64,000 bases of DNA, taken from contig NZ_JACJQO010000013.1 in assembly GCF_014696715.1 (NCBI RefSeq), positions 245,489-309,488 of the forward strand. The letters run 5' to 3'. Numbering within the stretch: position 1 is the first letter of the stretch; each line of letters opens with the position of its first letter. Shown in pieces: positions 16,601 to 24,988 of this stretch. This DNA is from Pseudanabaena sp. FACHB-2040. Its GTDB lineage: Bacteria > Cyanobacteriota > Cyanobacteriia > Phormidesmidales > Phormidesmidaceae. The notes under the pieces were generated by a model. It saw only the letters and a list, made by a program, of their open reading frames with translations. It did not search any database and was not told the origin of the DNA. The position numbers and the translations under genes were made by a program.

Positions 16601-17051
16601 TCAGGTCAGGAAAGGCGTTGATCAAAGCCCGGTTGGTCAGCTCGCTCTGCTCTAGAGAGGAGGACTGTTTGCCCGCCGTCACGTCAAACAAGACGCCGCT
16701 CAGCTGCTCAACTCGCCCATCCTCGCCATAGACAGCCTGGCCGCGATCGCACACCCAACACCAGCTGCCGTCGGCATGCTGGATGCGGTACTCCACTGAA
16801 AAAGGCTGCTGTTGGGCAATGGCCGATTTGATGGCCAAGGCGGCAGTCACTCGATTCTCCGGCTCAATCAGCTCGGCCCAGGAGTAGCGCCCGCCTGCTG
16901 TTAGATCGGCAGCGGTATAGCCCGTAATGGTTTCAATAAAGTCACTGAAAAAGATGGCTGTCCATGAAGCATCTAACCGCCGCTGATAAAGGGCGACCGG
17001 CACTTGGCTGAGTAGGGGTGGAGCAGCTGCAAATTCTGCCAGATGTGTCAT
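13671..17051 (-). CDS. Soluble multi-PAS/GAF sensor histidine kinase
   Basis: The product is 1126 residues with no transmembrane helix. Domain order: PAS/PAC (~25-130), a PAS-like domain (~140-250), a coiled coil, PAS (~285-395), two closely similar PAS domains (~410-525 and ~540-655) both with DNIPQ-x-IFWKD, YLGCNQ and IGKTDYDLPWT, then GAF (~665-835), coiled coil, HisKA with phospho-His in VAGVAHEINNPVNFI (~880), and HATPase with DNGPGI and GTGMGLSISYQIV. This kinase class autophosphorylates and passes phosphate to a separate response regulator; none is adjacent. The signals are unknown. It is convergent with the dehydrogenase gene (42-bp gap). Confidence 0.92.
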   Translation of the reverse strand: MTHLAEFAAAPPLLSQVPVALYQRRLDASWTAIFFSDFIETITGYTAADLTAGGRYSWAELIEPENRVTAALAIKSAIAQQQPFSVEYRIQHADGSWCWVCDRGQAVYGEDGRVEQLSGVLFDVTAGKQSSSLEQSELTNRALINAFPDLMLRMQRDSATYEILTSGNVNVVCLNPEQRRASLSKVLPPDQVDKRLHFVRQALDTGTLQIYEQSFVREGRHRWEEVRVLPWTADEVLVMVRDICDRKQIEAELHRLNHTLESRIEERTRALRASERDLRTLFDSIHEGILIHDTQGKILDVNRTLLKMYGLTRQEMLKASLKEDLFSPDQPVEILRDHWQQALTGTAQLFDWKARRPKDGTLFDAEIYLQRITLRERQVILVNIRDISERKRVEAERQQAEQAMRTSRQFLQLVMDNIPQAIFWKDHESVYLGCNQVFAQAAGLADPSDIIGKTDYDLPWTQTEAEDYRANDHRVMASGKGEYHLLESQIRADGSHIWCDTNKVPLFGSDSHLVGLLGTYEDITDRIRAEEALRESKQLLQLVMDNIPQSIFWKDRNLVYLGCNQNFARTAGLQTPAEIIGKTDYDLPWTSEQAEEYRLGDRTVMETNTPILGKLEIQQQADGSHVWLETNKVPLYNAEGAVVGVLGTLEDITERKQAVDLLKEQVRLSSLQAEIDSILTRGEPLQAMLQACTDALVKTLDIAFARVWTLSSTETVLELQASSGLYTHLDGYHSRIPVGQFKVGRIAEQRCPQLSNSIQSDPWISDPAWAKQEGMVAFAGYPLIVEDQLLGVIGMFARQPLASSVEDLLALLANEIALGIKRKQTEVALSESESQLRQRTQALETTLQELQRAQMQLVQSEKMSSLGQLVAGVAHEINNPVNFIYGNLNHARNYIEDLMKLVELYQHSYPDPLPAIAAEVEAIDLPFVLKDLPKLLNSMKVGADRIQKIVMSLRTFSRMDEAEQKAVDIHAGLDSTLMILQSRLKASGGRPTIEVIQRYGQIPPIECYAGQLNQVFMNILSNAIDALEEAWEDQPNLQPEIILETSLTPTDVVIVIADNGPGIAPETQRRLFDPFFTTKPIGKGTGMGLSISYQIVTERHQGSLTCQSVPGQGTAFTIAIPYSLLD

Positions 17052-17383
17052 GAACAGTCGGCAAACTGGGGCAACTAGAAAAAACGTTGGACCCGCTGTC
17101 TACGAGGGTACGATTGAAGAACTAGGGTAAGTCTGCCCCTGTTATGTCATAGCCTAACAGCCTCAAGCGGATCTCGGTAGTCGTTAAGGCTACGCTGTCA
17201 AGCGATTTGAAGAGAGGCTGCCGAACGTGCTCGCGCTGCTCAGGCAAAAAGCTGTTCCCCGCTGCGGTGGAGGTTGAGCAGGGGACAGAGTTTTGGGGGT
17301 TAATTTTTTTTAAGGCAGAGGGCGGAGGGCAGAAGGGGCTCTCTGCCTGGGGACGGTTGGGGTAGGGGTGTAGCTGGTTGGCG
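17052..17383. other. Intergenic region between the kinase gene and gatC
   Basis: These 332 bp carry no convincing gene. An overlapping frame at 17122-17436 runs into gatC and has no family features. A T-run and a purine-rich tract with GGCAGAG/CTCTGCC complementarity (about 17312-17348) lie downstream of gatC, but there is no proper U tract for either strand. Confidence 0.35.
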
Positions 17384-17668
17384 CTAGTCCAGAATTTTGG
17401 GCACTTTGAAGTAGTCTTCCTCTCGCTCTGGCGCACCGCTTAGGATGCTCTGGCGGCCCTCAAAGGGCTTTAGCTCATCGGACCGAGTGATGTTGTTCAG
17501 TTCAATGGCGCGAGTAGTGGGCTCAACGTTTTCGGTGTCGAGCTCGTTGAGCTGCTCAAAATACTCGAGAATTGTGCTGAGCTGCCCGGTAAACTGCTCC
17601 TCCTCCTCGGAAGACAGCTCTAGGCGGGCTAGCAGCGCAACTTTACGAACCTGTTCGAGATCGATCAT
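17384..17668 (-). CDS. gatC: Asp-tRNA(Asn)/Glu-tRNA(Gln) amidotransferase subunit C
   Basis: The 94-residue product is the usual GatC size. Recognisable family blocks are VRKVALLARLELSSEEEEQF, QLSTILEYFEQLNELDT, VEPTTRA and the C-terminal FKVPKILD. GatC stabilises the GatAB complex that amidates misacylated Glu-tRNA(Gln), an essential step in cyanobacteria, which lack a glutaminyl-tRNA synthetase. gatA and gatB are not in the window, as is usual for scattered cyanobacterial gat genes. It is followed 33 bp upstream by ycf3 on the same strand. Confidence 0.95.
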   Translation of the reverse strand: MIDLEQVRKVALLARLELSSEEEEQFTGQLSTILEYFEQLNELDTENVEPTTRAIELNNITRSDELKPFEGRQSILSGAPEREEDYFKVPKILD

Positions 17669-17701
17669 GGGGGAGACGAGGGAGAGATAAAGGGGCAGGA
17701 A

Positions 17702-18223
17702 TTAATAGAACGAGTCCACTTTCAGACGGCCCGTGTTCTTCATCCAGTTTTGGGCCTCAATGTAGTTATTGGGCGCAATGTTGATCGCCTCCATCCAGTA
17801 ACGGGCGGCTTCGTTGTATAGATTTTCAGCCGCATCAGCATCGCCAGAGGCTTCGGCCTGTTCGCCTTTGTAGTGGTGAATTACGGCCATGTTATTGAGG
17901 GCCTGACACATACGAGGATTGAGATCTAGCGCTTCTCGGTAGTACTCCATCGCTTTGTCGTGCTCACCGTTGCTGGCGTGGATTAGGCCCATGTTGTAGA
18001 GAATGTAGCTCTTATCGTAGGGGTCGTCTTCCAAAGTCAGGGCTTCGCGATAGTTTTCCATCGCTTCAGCGTATTCTCCGTCAGCCTGAGCCGACATGCC
18101 GTCACGGTAGTAGGCAAAGGCTTCTTTCTCACGCTGTTTGGCGGGCAGAAGTTTGAGGATCATGTCCGCCATGACCGTGAAGGACTTGTCAATGAAGTTG
18201 TCGTTGCGCTGGCTTCTGGGCAT
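17702..18223 (-). CDS. ycf3: Photosystem I assembly protein Ycf3
   Basis: The product is 173 residues from the ATG giving [20 protein letters not shown], the conserved Ycf3 N-terminus; an ORF-extending start 15 bp upstream is less likely. Three TPR repeats are visible ([40 protein letters not shown], and [19 protein letters not shown]). Ycf3 is a thylakoid-associated chaperone needed to assemble PsaA/PsaB with PSI subunits. Its length and motifs look fully intact. Confidence 0.96.
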   Translation of the reverse strand: MPRSQRNDNFIDKSFTVMADMILKLLPAKQREKEAFAYYRDGMSAQADGEYAEAMENYREALTLEDDPYDKSYILYNMGLIHASNGEHDKAMEYYREALDLNPRMCQALNNMAVIHHYKGEQAEASGDADAAENLYNEAARYWMEAINIAPNNYIEAQNWMKNTGRLKVDSFY

Positions 18224-18292
18224 GGTTGACCTCAACACGAAGCATTTCCAGAATTAGCCTAGCAAACGGCGGCGAAGTTTTGAGCCTAAATC

Positions 18293-18736
18293 CTAATGTT
18301 GACAAAACTCCTGATACAGATACTCCACCAAGTCAGCTACGGTGATCAGGCTGGTTTCGTCGAAGCTGTCGGTGATGTCGATGCCAAAGCGCTGCTCAAA
18401 GTCGCCACAGAGGTTAAGGCCCCAGTCAAACCAGCACACCAGCGGAAACTGCAAATCTTCTAGCAGCCTATCTTGAGGCTGCACCTGACCCAGGCGCAAT
18501 CCGGAGTAAGCGGCTAGGCGGTTGAAGGTAAACTCAACTAGATCTGAAGGCAGCGCCTCGGGCACTGCTGGCGGCGTCCAATATCGGATGAACCATTCTT
18601 GGCAGCTGAGACAGGGGCGCGATCGCAACTGCCGATTAACTTGCTGCCGCACCGCCAGATCGGGGCTAAGCAAATGATAGGTTTGTAGGCTGCTGACAAA
18701 GTTTCTAAACGGTTGCCACATAAACGGTTGCCCCAT
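18293..18736 (-). CDS. ACP-fold-like protein lacking the phosphopantetheine serine
   Basis: The product is 147 residues (or 142 from the second ATG at 18721). The C-terminal ~80 residues follow the acyl-carrier-protein pattern: a helix ending LGQVQPQDRLLEDLQFP, then WFDWGLNLCGDFEQRFGIDI, then SLITVADLVEYLYQEF. The D-S-L motif that carries 4'-phosphopantetheine is absent, with FPLVCWFD in its place. A structural ACP-like role (for example partner docking) is inferred. The N-terminal part is Trp- and Cys-containing (CLSCQEWF). I do not recognise a named family. It is the gene upstream of ycf3, 69 bp away. Confidence 0.6.
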   Translation of the reverse strand: MGQPFMWQPFRNFVSSLQTYHLLSPDLAVRQQVNRQLRSRPCLSCQEWFIRYWTPPAVPEALPSDLVEFTFNRLAAYSGLRLGQVQPQDRLLEDLQFPLVCWFDWGLNLCGDFEQRFGIDITDSFDETSLITVADLVEYLYQEFCQH

Positions 18737-18812
18737 ATGAGCCTTAAGTCGGCAGTACCCGCCTGGCTTCTTCAGAGTGTGCCCAGGGTGGCAGAGGCAA
18801 TTGACGGTCTTC

Positions 18813-20585
18813 CTAAGAAGTTACGCCGAAACGGTGAGCATAGGCAGATTTATCGATATTTTGCCCAGGCTTTGCCAAATAGTTGGCTAAAAAGGCTTCA
18901 AACTGCTTGGCAGGCATGGGCCGACCGATGTAGTAGCCTTGAGCGATGTCGCAGCGGTAGCTCTCTAGCAAGGCTAGTTCAGCTTCTAGCTCAACGCCTT
19001 CTGCAATAACGGTTAGCTGCAGATCGTGGGCCATCTGGATTACCGCTGTTAAGATTGCCCGGTTTTTAGGATCGGTGGTAACGCCTTGTACAAAGCAGGT
19101 ATCGATCTTCAATGTGTCAATCGGGAACTGCTTGAGATAGCTGAGGGAAGAGTAGCCGGTGCCAAAGTCATCAATGGCAATTTTGAAACCTTGGGTTTTG
19201 AGGTCAGAAAGAATTGCGATCGCAGCGGCCGCATCCTGCATCAGCGCGGTTTCGGTGATCTCTAGCTCTAGGGCGGAGGACGATAGCCCGGCCTGATCCA
19301 GCAGCGTGGCAATGGTCTGGCCCAGATGGGGCTGGTTAAACTGCACGCTCGACAGGTTAACCGACACCTGCAGAGGTGGCAATCCCTGCTGCTGCCAGAG
19401 CTTCACCTGGCGGCAGGTTTGCTGCAGCATCCACTCGCCGATGGGCACGATCAGCCCAGTCTCTTCGGCTAGAGGAATAAACTGGGCTGGAGAAATGGGG
19501 CCATGCTCCGGGTGAGTCCAGCGAATCAGCGCCTCGGCTCCCAAAATTCGATGATCGACCAGCCCCATCTGTGGCTGGTAGTACACTTCAAACTCGTGCC
19601 GCTCCAGGGCATAGCGCAGCCAGGTTTCGAGCACAATTTGATCGGCTGGCACCACCGGAATATCGATGCGGTAAAACTGGCAGGAGTTGCTTTTTTGCTG
19701 CTTGGCCCACTCTAGGGCGGCATCGGCCTGACGCAGCAGGGTGCTGATGTCGGTGCTGTCTTCGGGGTAGAGGGCAATGCCAATGCTGGTAGTGAGAAAA
19801 ACTTCCTGACTGGGCAGTGAAAAGGGCTGAGACAGGCGGTTGATGAGGTCTTGCGCAACTGCTAGCACCGCCTGCCGGCTGGTAAAGTCGGTAAGCAAAA
19901 CGGCAAACTGGTTACCTGTGAGCCGGGCGACGGTAGACCCCTCTGGCAGCGAAGCCCGCAGCCTTCGGGCAGTGGCCTGAAGCAGCGCGTCCCCAGCCTG
20001 GTAGCCCAGCGTGTTGTTGACCTGCCGCAGGCGGTCAAGGCTGAGGGAGAGCAGCGCCACCGGCTGGTGATTTTGGCTAAAGCGCTCAATGGCCTGCACT
20101 AACCGCTGGTGCAGTAGGTGATGGTTAGGCAGATCTGTGAGGCTGTCGTAGTGCGCTAGCCGGTTGAGCCGTTCAGCCGTGTTTCTTAAAACAGCGACAT
20201 ACTGCTCTGTAATTTGAGCCTGCTTCTGCAGCCGGGTTTTGATCGCCGAGATGATTTCTGGGTCGGTGATGGGCTCTACCAGGCAGTCATCAGCCCCAAG
20301 TTCAATGCACTCTCTGAGATAAAATTTTTCGCCCTGGTTGGTTACCAAAATGAAGGGAATAATGGCCAGCTCAGATCGCTGCTTTAGCGCGCCTAGAAGC
20401 ACCCGGCTGTCACTGCCATCAATATCTAGGGTTGAAACCAGCAGGTCAGGGCGCTCACTTTGAGCTGTTTGAATGCCCGCTTCGACATTATCGGCAGTGA
20501 TGGCTTCAAAGCCTTCGCTAACGAGCAGTCTCAAAATAGCCTTGTGAGATTTGCTCTCCTGTCCAATGACCAGGATTTTCTCCAT
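18813..20585 (-). CDS. Receiver-GGDEF-EAL protein, predicted c-di-GMP phosphodiesterase
   Basis: The product is 590 residues from ATG 20583-20585 (MEKILVIGQ). The receiver domain (1-~125) has Thr where the phospho-acceptor Asp is expected (PDLLVST) and Glu instead of the conserved Lys (CLVEPI), so it is probably not phosphorylated normally. The GGDEF domain (~150-320) has TGNQF in place of GGDEF, so no cyclase activity is expected. The EAL domain (~335-580) keeps EALIRW, the Asn of SVNLSS, ELEITE, IDDFGTGYSSL, LKID, AEGVE and Q-G-Y-Y-I-G-R-P, so phosphodiesterase activity looks intact. It hydrolyses c-di-GMP to pGpG, with the two front domains likely regulatory. Confidence 0.9.
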   Translation of the reverse strand: MEKILVIGQESKSHKAILRLLVSEGFEAITADNVEAGIQTAQSERPDLLVSTLDIDGSDSRVLLGALKQRSELAIIPFILVTNQGEKFYLRECIELGADDCLVEPITDPEIISAIKTRLQKQAQITEQYVAVLRNTAERLNRLAHYDSLTDLPNHHLLHQRLVQAIERFSQNHQPVALLSLSLDRLRQVNNTLGYQAGDALLQATARRLRASLPEGSTVARLTGNQFAVLLTDFTSRQAVLAVAQDLINRLSQPFSLPSQEVFLTTSIGIALYPEDSTDISTLLRQADAALEWAKQQKSNSCQFYRIDIPVVPADQIVLETWLRYALERHEFEVYYQPQMGLVDHRILGAEALIRWTHPEHGPISPAQFIPLAEETGLIVPIGEWMLQQTCRQVKLWQQQGLPPLQVSVNLSSVQFNQPHLGQTIATLLDQAGLSSSALELEITETALMQDAAAAIAILSDLKTQGFKIAIDDFGTGYSSLSYLKQFPIDTLKIDTCFVQGVTTDPKNRAILTAVIQMAHDLQLTVIAEGVELEAELALLESYRCDIAQGYYIGRPMPAKQFEAFLANYLAKPGQNIDKSAYAHRFGVTS

Positions 20586-20952
20586 GAAAGCCTTCCAATA
20601 TCGGGAAACAGGCACCTCAACTGAGGAGCCTAGGGCAGGGCAGCGTTTTCTGCGACAGGAGCGAAACTAAACAAATCGACAGGGCTCTAGGCTCTAGGTA
20701 GGCTGCTGCCTTCGGGTATCTCTAGCTATCTCAGATCAATGGGGTAACGGCAAGAGGCTATTGACCCTATTGACGCTAGTGCTCTCTGCGATCCTAAGTA
20801 GATCCTGGGCAGTTTCTAAGCAGAATCGGAGCTGTGGCCGAGCTGCGGCAGACCCACCAGAGCAGCTTGCCGCAGCCAGCCTGATTGGCTCAGAAACAGG
20901 CTCAAGTCACGGGGCAACCCTGGGTCATCGCCAGATTCAAGGTTTTCTCATA
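20586..20952. other. Intergenic region upstream of the EAL gene
   Basis: This 367-bp stretch lies between aroA (stop at 20953) and the EAL gene start. It has no convincing gene. CTGCGGCA (20842-20849) and TGCCGCAG (about 20867-20874) can pair, but I cannot assign a known RNA. A promoter for the EAL gene should lie here. Confidence 0.35.
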
Positions 20953-22302
20953 TTATGCGGGTTGGCATAGGTTCGCCAGGGTTTGAACAAAGCTGGGATA
21001 GGAAACCGCTGCCGCCTCTGCTCGCTGAATGGTGGTTTGCCCTGAGGTGCGCAGGGCCGCAATGGCTAGGCTCATGCCTACTCGGTGGTCGGTGTAGCTG
21101 TCTACTTCGGCTCCCTGAAGCATTGCACCGCCCTCAATCTCTAGGCCATCGGGCTGTTCGGTGACTTGCGCGCCTAGACGATTGAGCTGCTGAGCCATGA
21201 CGGTGATGCGATCGCACTCCTTCACCCGCAGTTCTTCAGCATCCTTCACCACCGTTGTGCCCTGGGCAAACAGCGCCGCCACGGCCAGCACTGGAATCTC
21301 GTCGATCATGCGAGGAATTAAATCGCCGCTGAAAGTGGCTGCTTTGAGGGCGCTGGCGCGCACCCGCAGGTCGGCCACGGGTTCTCCCGTGACTTCCCGC
21401 TCGTTTTCTAGGGTAATGTCGGCCTCCATCTGCCAGAGAGCATCGAGAATGCCGGTGCGGGTCGGGTTGATGCCGACGTTCTCAATCACCAGCTCAGATC
21501 CGGGCGTGATTAGGGCTGCTACCAGCCAGAAGGCAGCAGAACTGATGTCTCCGGGCACCACAATCGTCTGGCCCGTCAAGGTGGCAGGGCCGCTGACTGC
21601 GACGCTGCAGGTTTCAGGATCCACTGCGATATCCGCCCCAAAAGCCCGCAGCATTCGCTCACTGTGGTCGCGCGATAGGCTCGGTTCGCTCACGGTGGTT
21701 CGCCCCTCCGTCATGAGCCCTGCCAGCAAAATGCAGGACTTGACCTGAGCTGAGGCTACGGGAGAGCGGTAGTGCATGGACTTGAGCCGCTGCCCCCGCA
21801 CCGCCAGCGGCGCTAGCGTGTTGCCCTGGCGGCCCCAGATGTCGGCTCCCATTTCGATTAGGGGTTTGATCACGCGGCCCATGGGTCGCGATCTCAACGA
21901 CCCATCCCCAGTCACCGTAAAAAAGCGCCCCGGATGCGACGCCAGCAGGCCCAGCATCAGCCGCAGCGTGGTGCCTGAATTACCAGCATCTAGCACCTCA
22001 GAGGGTTCCTGCAGATTGCCCAGACCTACTCCCTGCACCGCCACCCACTCCTGCTCCAGATCTGAGAGGGTCACCCCCATCGCCCGAAAGCATTTGGCTG
22101 TGCTGCGCGGGTCTTCTCCCAACAGCAGGCCCTTAATGCGGGTTTCTCCCTGTGCGATAGATCCCAGCATGAGGGAGCGGTGGGAAATAGACTTGTCTCC
22201 GGGCACCTGCAGGCGGCCCTGGAGCGCTACGCCGCCAGCGGGCATTTGCAGGGCGAGAGTTTGGTGGAGAACGGTTTCGGTAAGTTGGATCAGCGCAGTC
22301 AT
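20953..22302 (-). CDS. aroA: 3-phosphoshikimate 1-carboxyvinyltransferase (EPSP synthase)
   Basis: The 449-residue product is full length. It carries [17 protein letters not shown] (shikimate-3-phosphate binding), [15 protein letters not shown] (the PEP-site NSGTT; the second motif is of the class II type), SRDHSERML, and [10 protein letters not shown] near the C-terminus. It catalyses transfer of the enolpyruvyl group from PEP to shikimate-3-phosphate in aromatic amino-acid synthesis. The residues GNSGTTLR rather than GNAGTAMRP mark it as the class II group. It is a single gene, divergent from dusA. Confidence 0.95.
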   Translation of the reverse strand: MTALIQLTETVLHQTLALQMPAGGVALQGRLQVPGDKSISHRSLMLGSIAQGETRIKGLLLGEDPRSTAKCFRAMGVTLSDLEQEWVAVQGVGLGNLQEPSEVLDAGNSGTTLRLMLGLLASHPGRFFTVTGDGSLRSRPMGRVIKPLIEMGADIWGRQGNTLAPLAVRGQRLKSMHYRSPVASAQVKSCILLAGLMTEGRTTVSEPSLSRDHSERMLRAFGADIAVDPETCSVAVSGPATLTGQTIVVPGDISSAAFWLVAALITPGSELVIENVGINPTRTGILDALWQMEADITLENEREVTGEPVADLRVRASALKAATFSGDLIPRMIDEIPVLAVAALFAQGTTVVKDAEELRVKECDRITVMAQQLNRLGAQVTEQPDGLEIEGGAMLQGAEVDSYTDHRVGMSLAIAALRTSGQTTIQRAEAAAVSYPSFVQTLANLCQPA

Positions 22303-22432
22303 TGAGGTGCAGTTGCAGTGTGCCGTAGCCGATCCTACCGCTTAGCTGGAGCGAAAGCTGATTGGGTTAGCTGAACCGCCATAATGGATAGGGTTGTTCT
22401 GACTATCCCCTCGGTAAAAAAAGCGTTTGACG

Positions 22433-23473
22433 ATGTCAACTGTTGCTATCTTGCAGCCTGCCCACCCCACTGCTGCTGGGGCTCCTCCAGGCTATCCGCT
22501 CAGCGTGGCCCCGATGATGGACCGCACCGATCGCCATTTCCGCTACTTTATGCGGCAAATCACTCGGCAGACGCTGCTCTACACCGAGATGGTGACGAGT
22601 CAGGCCATTCTCCACGGCGATCTAGAGCGTCTTTTGGGCTTTTCTGCCGAAGAAAAGCCGCTGATCTTGCAGGTAGGCGGCGACGATCCGGCAGCGCTGG
22701 CAAAATGCGCCCGGATTGCAGCTGACTTTGGCTACGACGGCATTAACCTGAATGTGGGCTGCCCCAGCGATCGGGTGCAGAGCGGCCATTTTGGAGCCTG
22801 TCTGATGGCCCAGCCGCAGCGGGTAGCCGACTGTGTCGCGGCAATGATGGCGGCAGCTAACCTGCCCGTTAGCGTCAAGCACCGCATTGGCATTGATGAC
22901 CTGGATCGCTACGAAGACATGGCTCACTTTGTGACGGTGGTCAGCGCTACAGGCTGCCGCTACTTCACGGTCCACGCTCGTAAGGCCTGGCTCAAAGGCC
23001 TCAGCCCCCGAGAAAACCGAGATATTCCGCCCCTGCGCTACGAAGACGTGCATCGCCTTAAGCGAGAGTTTCCCCACCTGTTTATTGAAATCAACGGCGG
23101 CTTTAAGACCCTGGATCAGGCCCAGGCCCAGCTTGAGCAGGTAGATGCGGTGATGATCGGTCGGGCTGCCTACGACGAACCCTACAGCTTTGCTACGGCA
23201 GATCAGGCTATCTTTGGAGCCACGACCCCACCCCTGACCCGCCACCAGGTGGCAGAGGCCATGCTGCCCTACATTGATGAGTGGTGTGCCCGAGGGTTTA
23301 AGCTCAGTACCCTCACCCGCCATCTGCTGCTGCTGTTTGTTGGGCAACCTGGCAGCCGCCTCTGGAAGCGCCAGATCACCGAACAGTCCTGCCGTCTGGG
23401 GGCCGGATCAGAGGTAGTGCGGCAGGCGCTGGCAGCGGTGCCCGATCCGGCCAAAATTCCAGCCGAGATTTAA
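22433..23473 (+). CDS. dusA: tRNA-dihydrouridine synthase A
   Basis: The product is 346 residues from ATG 22433; a TTG 6 bp earlier is possible. It is an FMN-dependent TIM barrel with LSVAPMMDRTDRHFR at the N-terminus, NLNVGCPSDRVQSGHFGACLM holding the catalytic cysteine, VKHRIGIDDLD, VHARKAWLKGLSP, and the phosphate-binding INGGFKTL...VMIGRAAY. DusA reduces U20/U20a in tRNA D-loops with NADPH. All key residues are present. Confidence 0.95.
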   Translation: MSTVAILQPAHPTAAGAPPGYPLSVAPMMDRTDRHFRYFMRQITRQTLLYTEMVTSQAILHGDLERLLGFSAEEKPLILQVGGDDPAALAKCARIAADFGYDGINLNVGCPSDRVQSGHFGACLMAQPQRVADCVAAMMAAANLPVSVKHRIGIDDLDRYEDMAHFVTVVSATGCRYFTVHARKAWLKGLSPRENRDIPPLRYEDVHRLKREFPHLFIEINGGFKTLDQAQAQLEQVDAVMIGRAAYDEPYSFATADQAIFGATTPPLTRHQVAEAMLPYIDEWCARGFKLSTLTRHLLLLFVGQPGSRLWKRQITEQSCRLGAGSEVVRQALAAVPDPAKIPAEI

Positions 23474-23483
23474 GGCTCGCGGC

Positions 23484-24755
23484 CTAAGGCCCCCAGACAA
23501 AGGGATAGACATATTCATCGGGGGAGGTGAGCGATCGCAACTCTGTCCCATCGGGCCGCACTGCATAGAGAACCTGATTGGCCAAATCTTGACCAGCCTG
23601 CTCCCCGCTAAAAGCAATCCAGTCACCACCCGGCGACCAGAGGGTATTCATGACCTGGGCCAAAGGCTCTGGCGTCAGCGGGGTAAACTCACCCGTTGCC
23701 ACATCCAGCACAAACAGCTCCTGATTTTCAACTTTGCCTGAAGCCAGTGCTATCTTCTGCCCATCAGGAGACCAGCTCAAAGCATCGTAGAAACCAGGGA
23801 TGGTCACCGTTCTAATCTCTCCGGTCGCAAGCGTCACCAGCTGCACGGCTTCCCGGTTGTCATAGGGAGGATCTACTGGCTGGTAAAACGCAATGCGGCT
23901 GCCGTCGGGAGACCAGTAAATCCGGCTGCGGTAGATTTGGAAGTCAGGCTCGGGCGTGAGCAGGCGACGGTTGCTGCCATCACTATCAACCACATTGAGC
24001 CGCTGGTTGGGATAGTTGCCCTCAAAAAAAGCCAGCTGCCTGCCATCGGGAGACCAGGCTAGCGGGCTGCCGGCAGCACCGTACACACCAGGCTGGGTTG
24101 TGATGCGCTGAGGCTGAGCTGCATCGATAGTCAGCCGATAAATATGGTCTGCCTCGACATAGGCAACCTGGCTGCCATCGGGAGACACATAGGGGCGAGA
24201 GCTGAGATTGGTAGGCAGCCCTGGTAAACGACGAGTGCCGCTGATGCTGGTAGCATCGGAGACATACAGGCTCATGCTTCTAGACGAGGTGGAGGCAGGA
24301 GCCTCGCACAGCTCTCGAATCAGCAGCGTTGTTCCTTGGCTGGGCCAAATCAGATCCAGGTTAGGCATATAGGCACACTGGCTGTTAAACACCTGAGTCG
24401 GAGCTGGGCTGTTTGGGGTCCAGACATAGACTTCTCTGAGGTTATAAACAGCTGCCAAACGGCCATCTGCAGCCCAGGACAGCTCATCAAAGGGGGCTTC
24501 CTCGCCAGCATTCGGCAGGGTGAGCAAGGCTTGGCGGTTGGCGCTAGTCGGCGCGATCGAAAACAGTGAGCTAATCACCGCGAAGGATAGATTGCTAGTT
24601 AGCTCTCTGGGGCTGGTTACCCCCGATCTTGAGCCAGGGTCAGGAGCATTTTGGGCTGAAGGGGCTGCTTGAGCCAAGTCTGTGTGGGCCAGAGTCGAGG
24701 CTGGCAGGGGATAACTGGCTTGCCCCAGCAGCACCATCAAACTCAGTTCAATCAC
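23484..24755 (-). CDS. Exported TolB-like beta-propeller (PD40 repeats)
   Basis: The product is 423 residues from GTG 24753-24755. A hydrophobic N-terminus (MIELSLMVLLGQASYPLPA) suggests export. The body repeats the PD40 motif, for example SWSPDGQKIAL, YWSPDGSRIAF, AWSPDGRQLAF and LWSPGGDWIAF, giving six or seven propeller blades. TolB-like propellers serve as protein-docking scaffolds. There are no Tol/Pal genes next to it, so the role is unknown. It ends 10 bp from the dusA stop (convergent). Confidence 0.78.
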   Translation of the reverse strand: MIELSLMVLLGQASYPLPASTLAHTDLAQAAPSAQNAPDPGSRSGVTSPRELTSNLSFAVISSLFSIAPTSANRQALLTLPNAGEEAPFDELSWAADGRLAAVYNLREVYVWTPNSPAPTQVFNSQCAYMPNLDLIWPSQGTTLLIRELCEAPASTSSRSMSLYVSDATSISGTRRLPGLPTNLSSRPYVSPDGSQVAYVEADHIYRLTIDAAQPQRITTQPGVYGAAGSPLAWSPDGRQLAFFEGNYPNQRLNVVDSDGSNRRLLTPEPDFQIYRSRIYWSPDGSRIAFYQPVDPPYDNREAVQLVTLATGEIRTVTIPGFYDALSWSPDGQKIALASGKVENQELFVLDVATGEFTPLTPEPLAQVMNTLWSPGGDWIAFSGEQAGQDLANQVLYAVRPDGTELRSLTSPDEYVYPFVWGP

Positions 24756-24988
24756 GGTGCGCTAACCCTCAAAAAAGCTTTCAACATTTGATTTTAATAA
24801 TTGCAGAGTGTGAAGTATGACTGTTCGATCGGGGGGCCTGTTCCCGCAGTGAGATTTCTAGAGATAGCAAAGTGAGCTTTACTAAAGGTCGGAGATTCCT
24901 TTTTCCTGACCAAATTTCTTGCTAAATCAGGTATATCTGGCCCAGATGCCCATTTTTCTGCTCTGATCTTCCTACGCGCTTAAGCCCT

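Noticed and set aside
17122..17436. 104-codon minus-strand frame before gatC
   Set aside because: It overlaps gatC, is Pro/Ser-rich, and has no recognisable domain.
20842..20874. CTGCGGCA/TGCCGCAG stem as a riboswitch
   Set aside because: It lies downstream of aroA, not in a leader, and I cannot match any riboswitch core.
22622..23347. 241-codon frame antisense to dusA
   Set aside because: It has no motif, and dusA is full length with its catalytic Cys.
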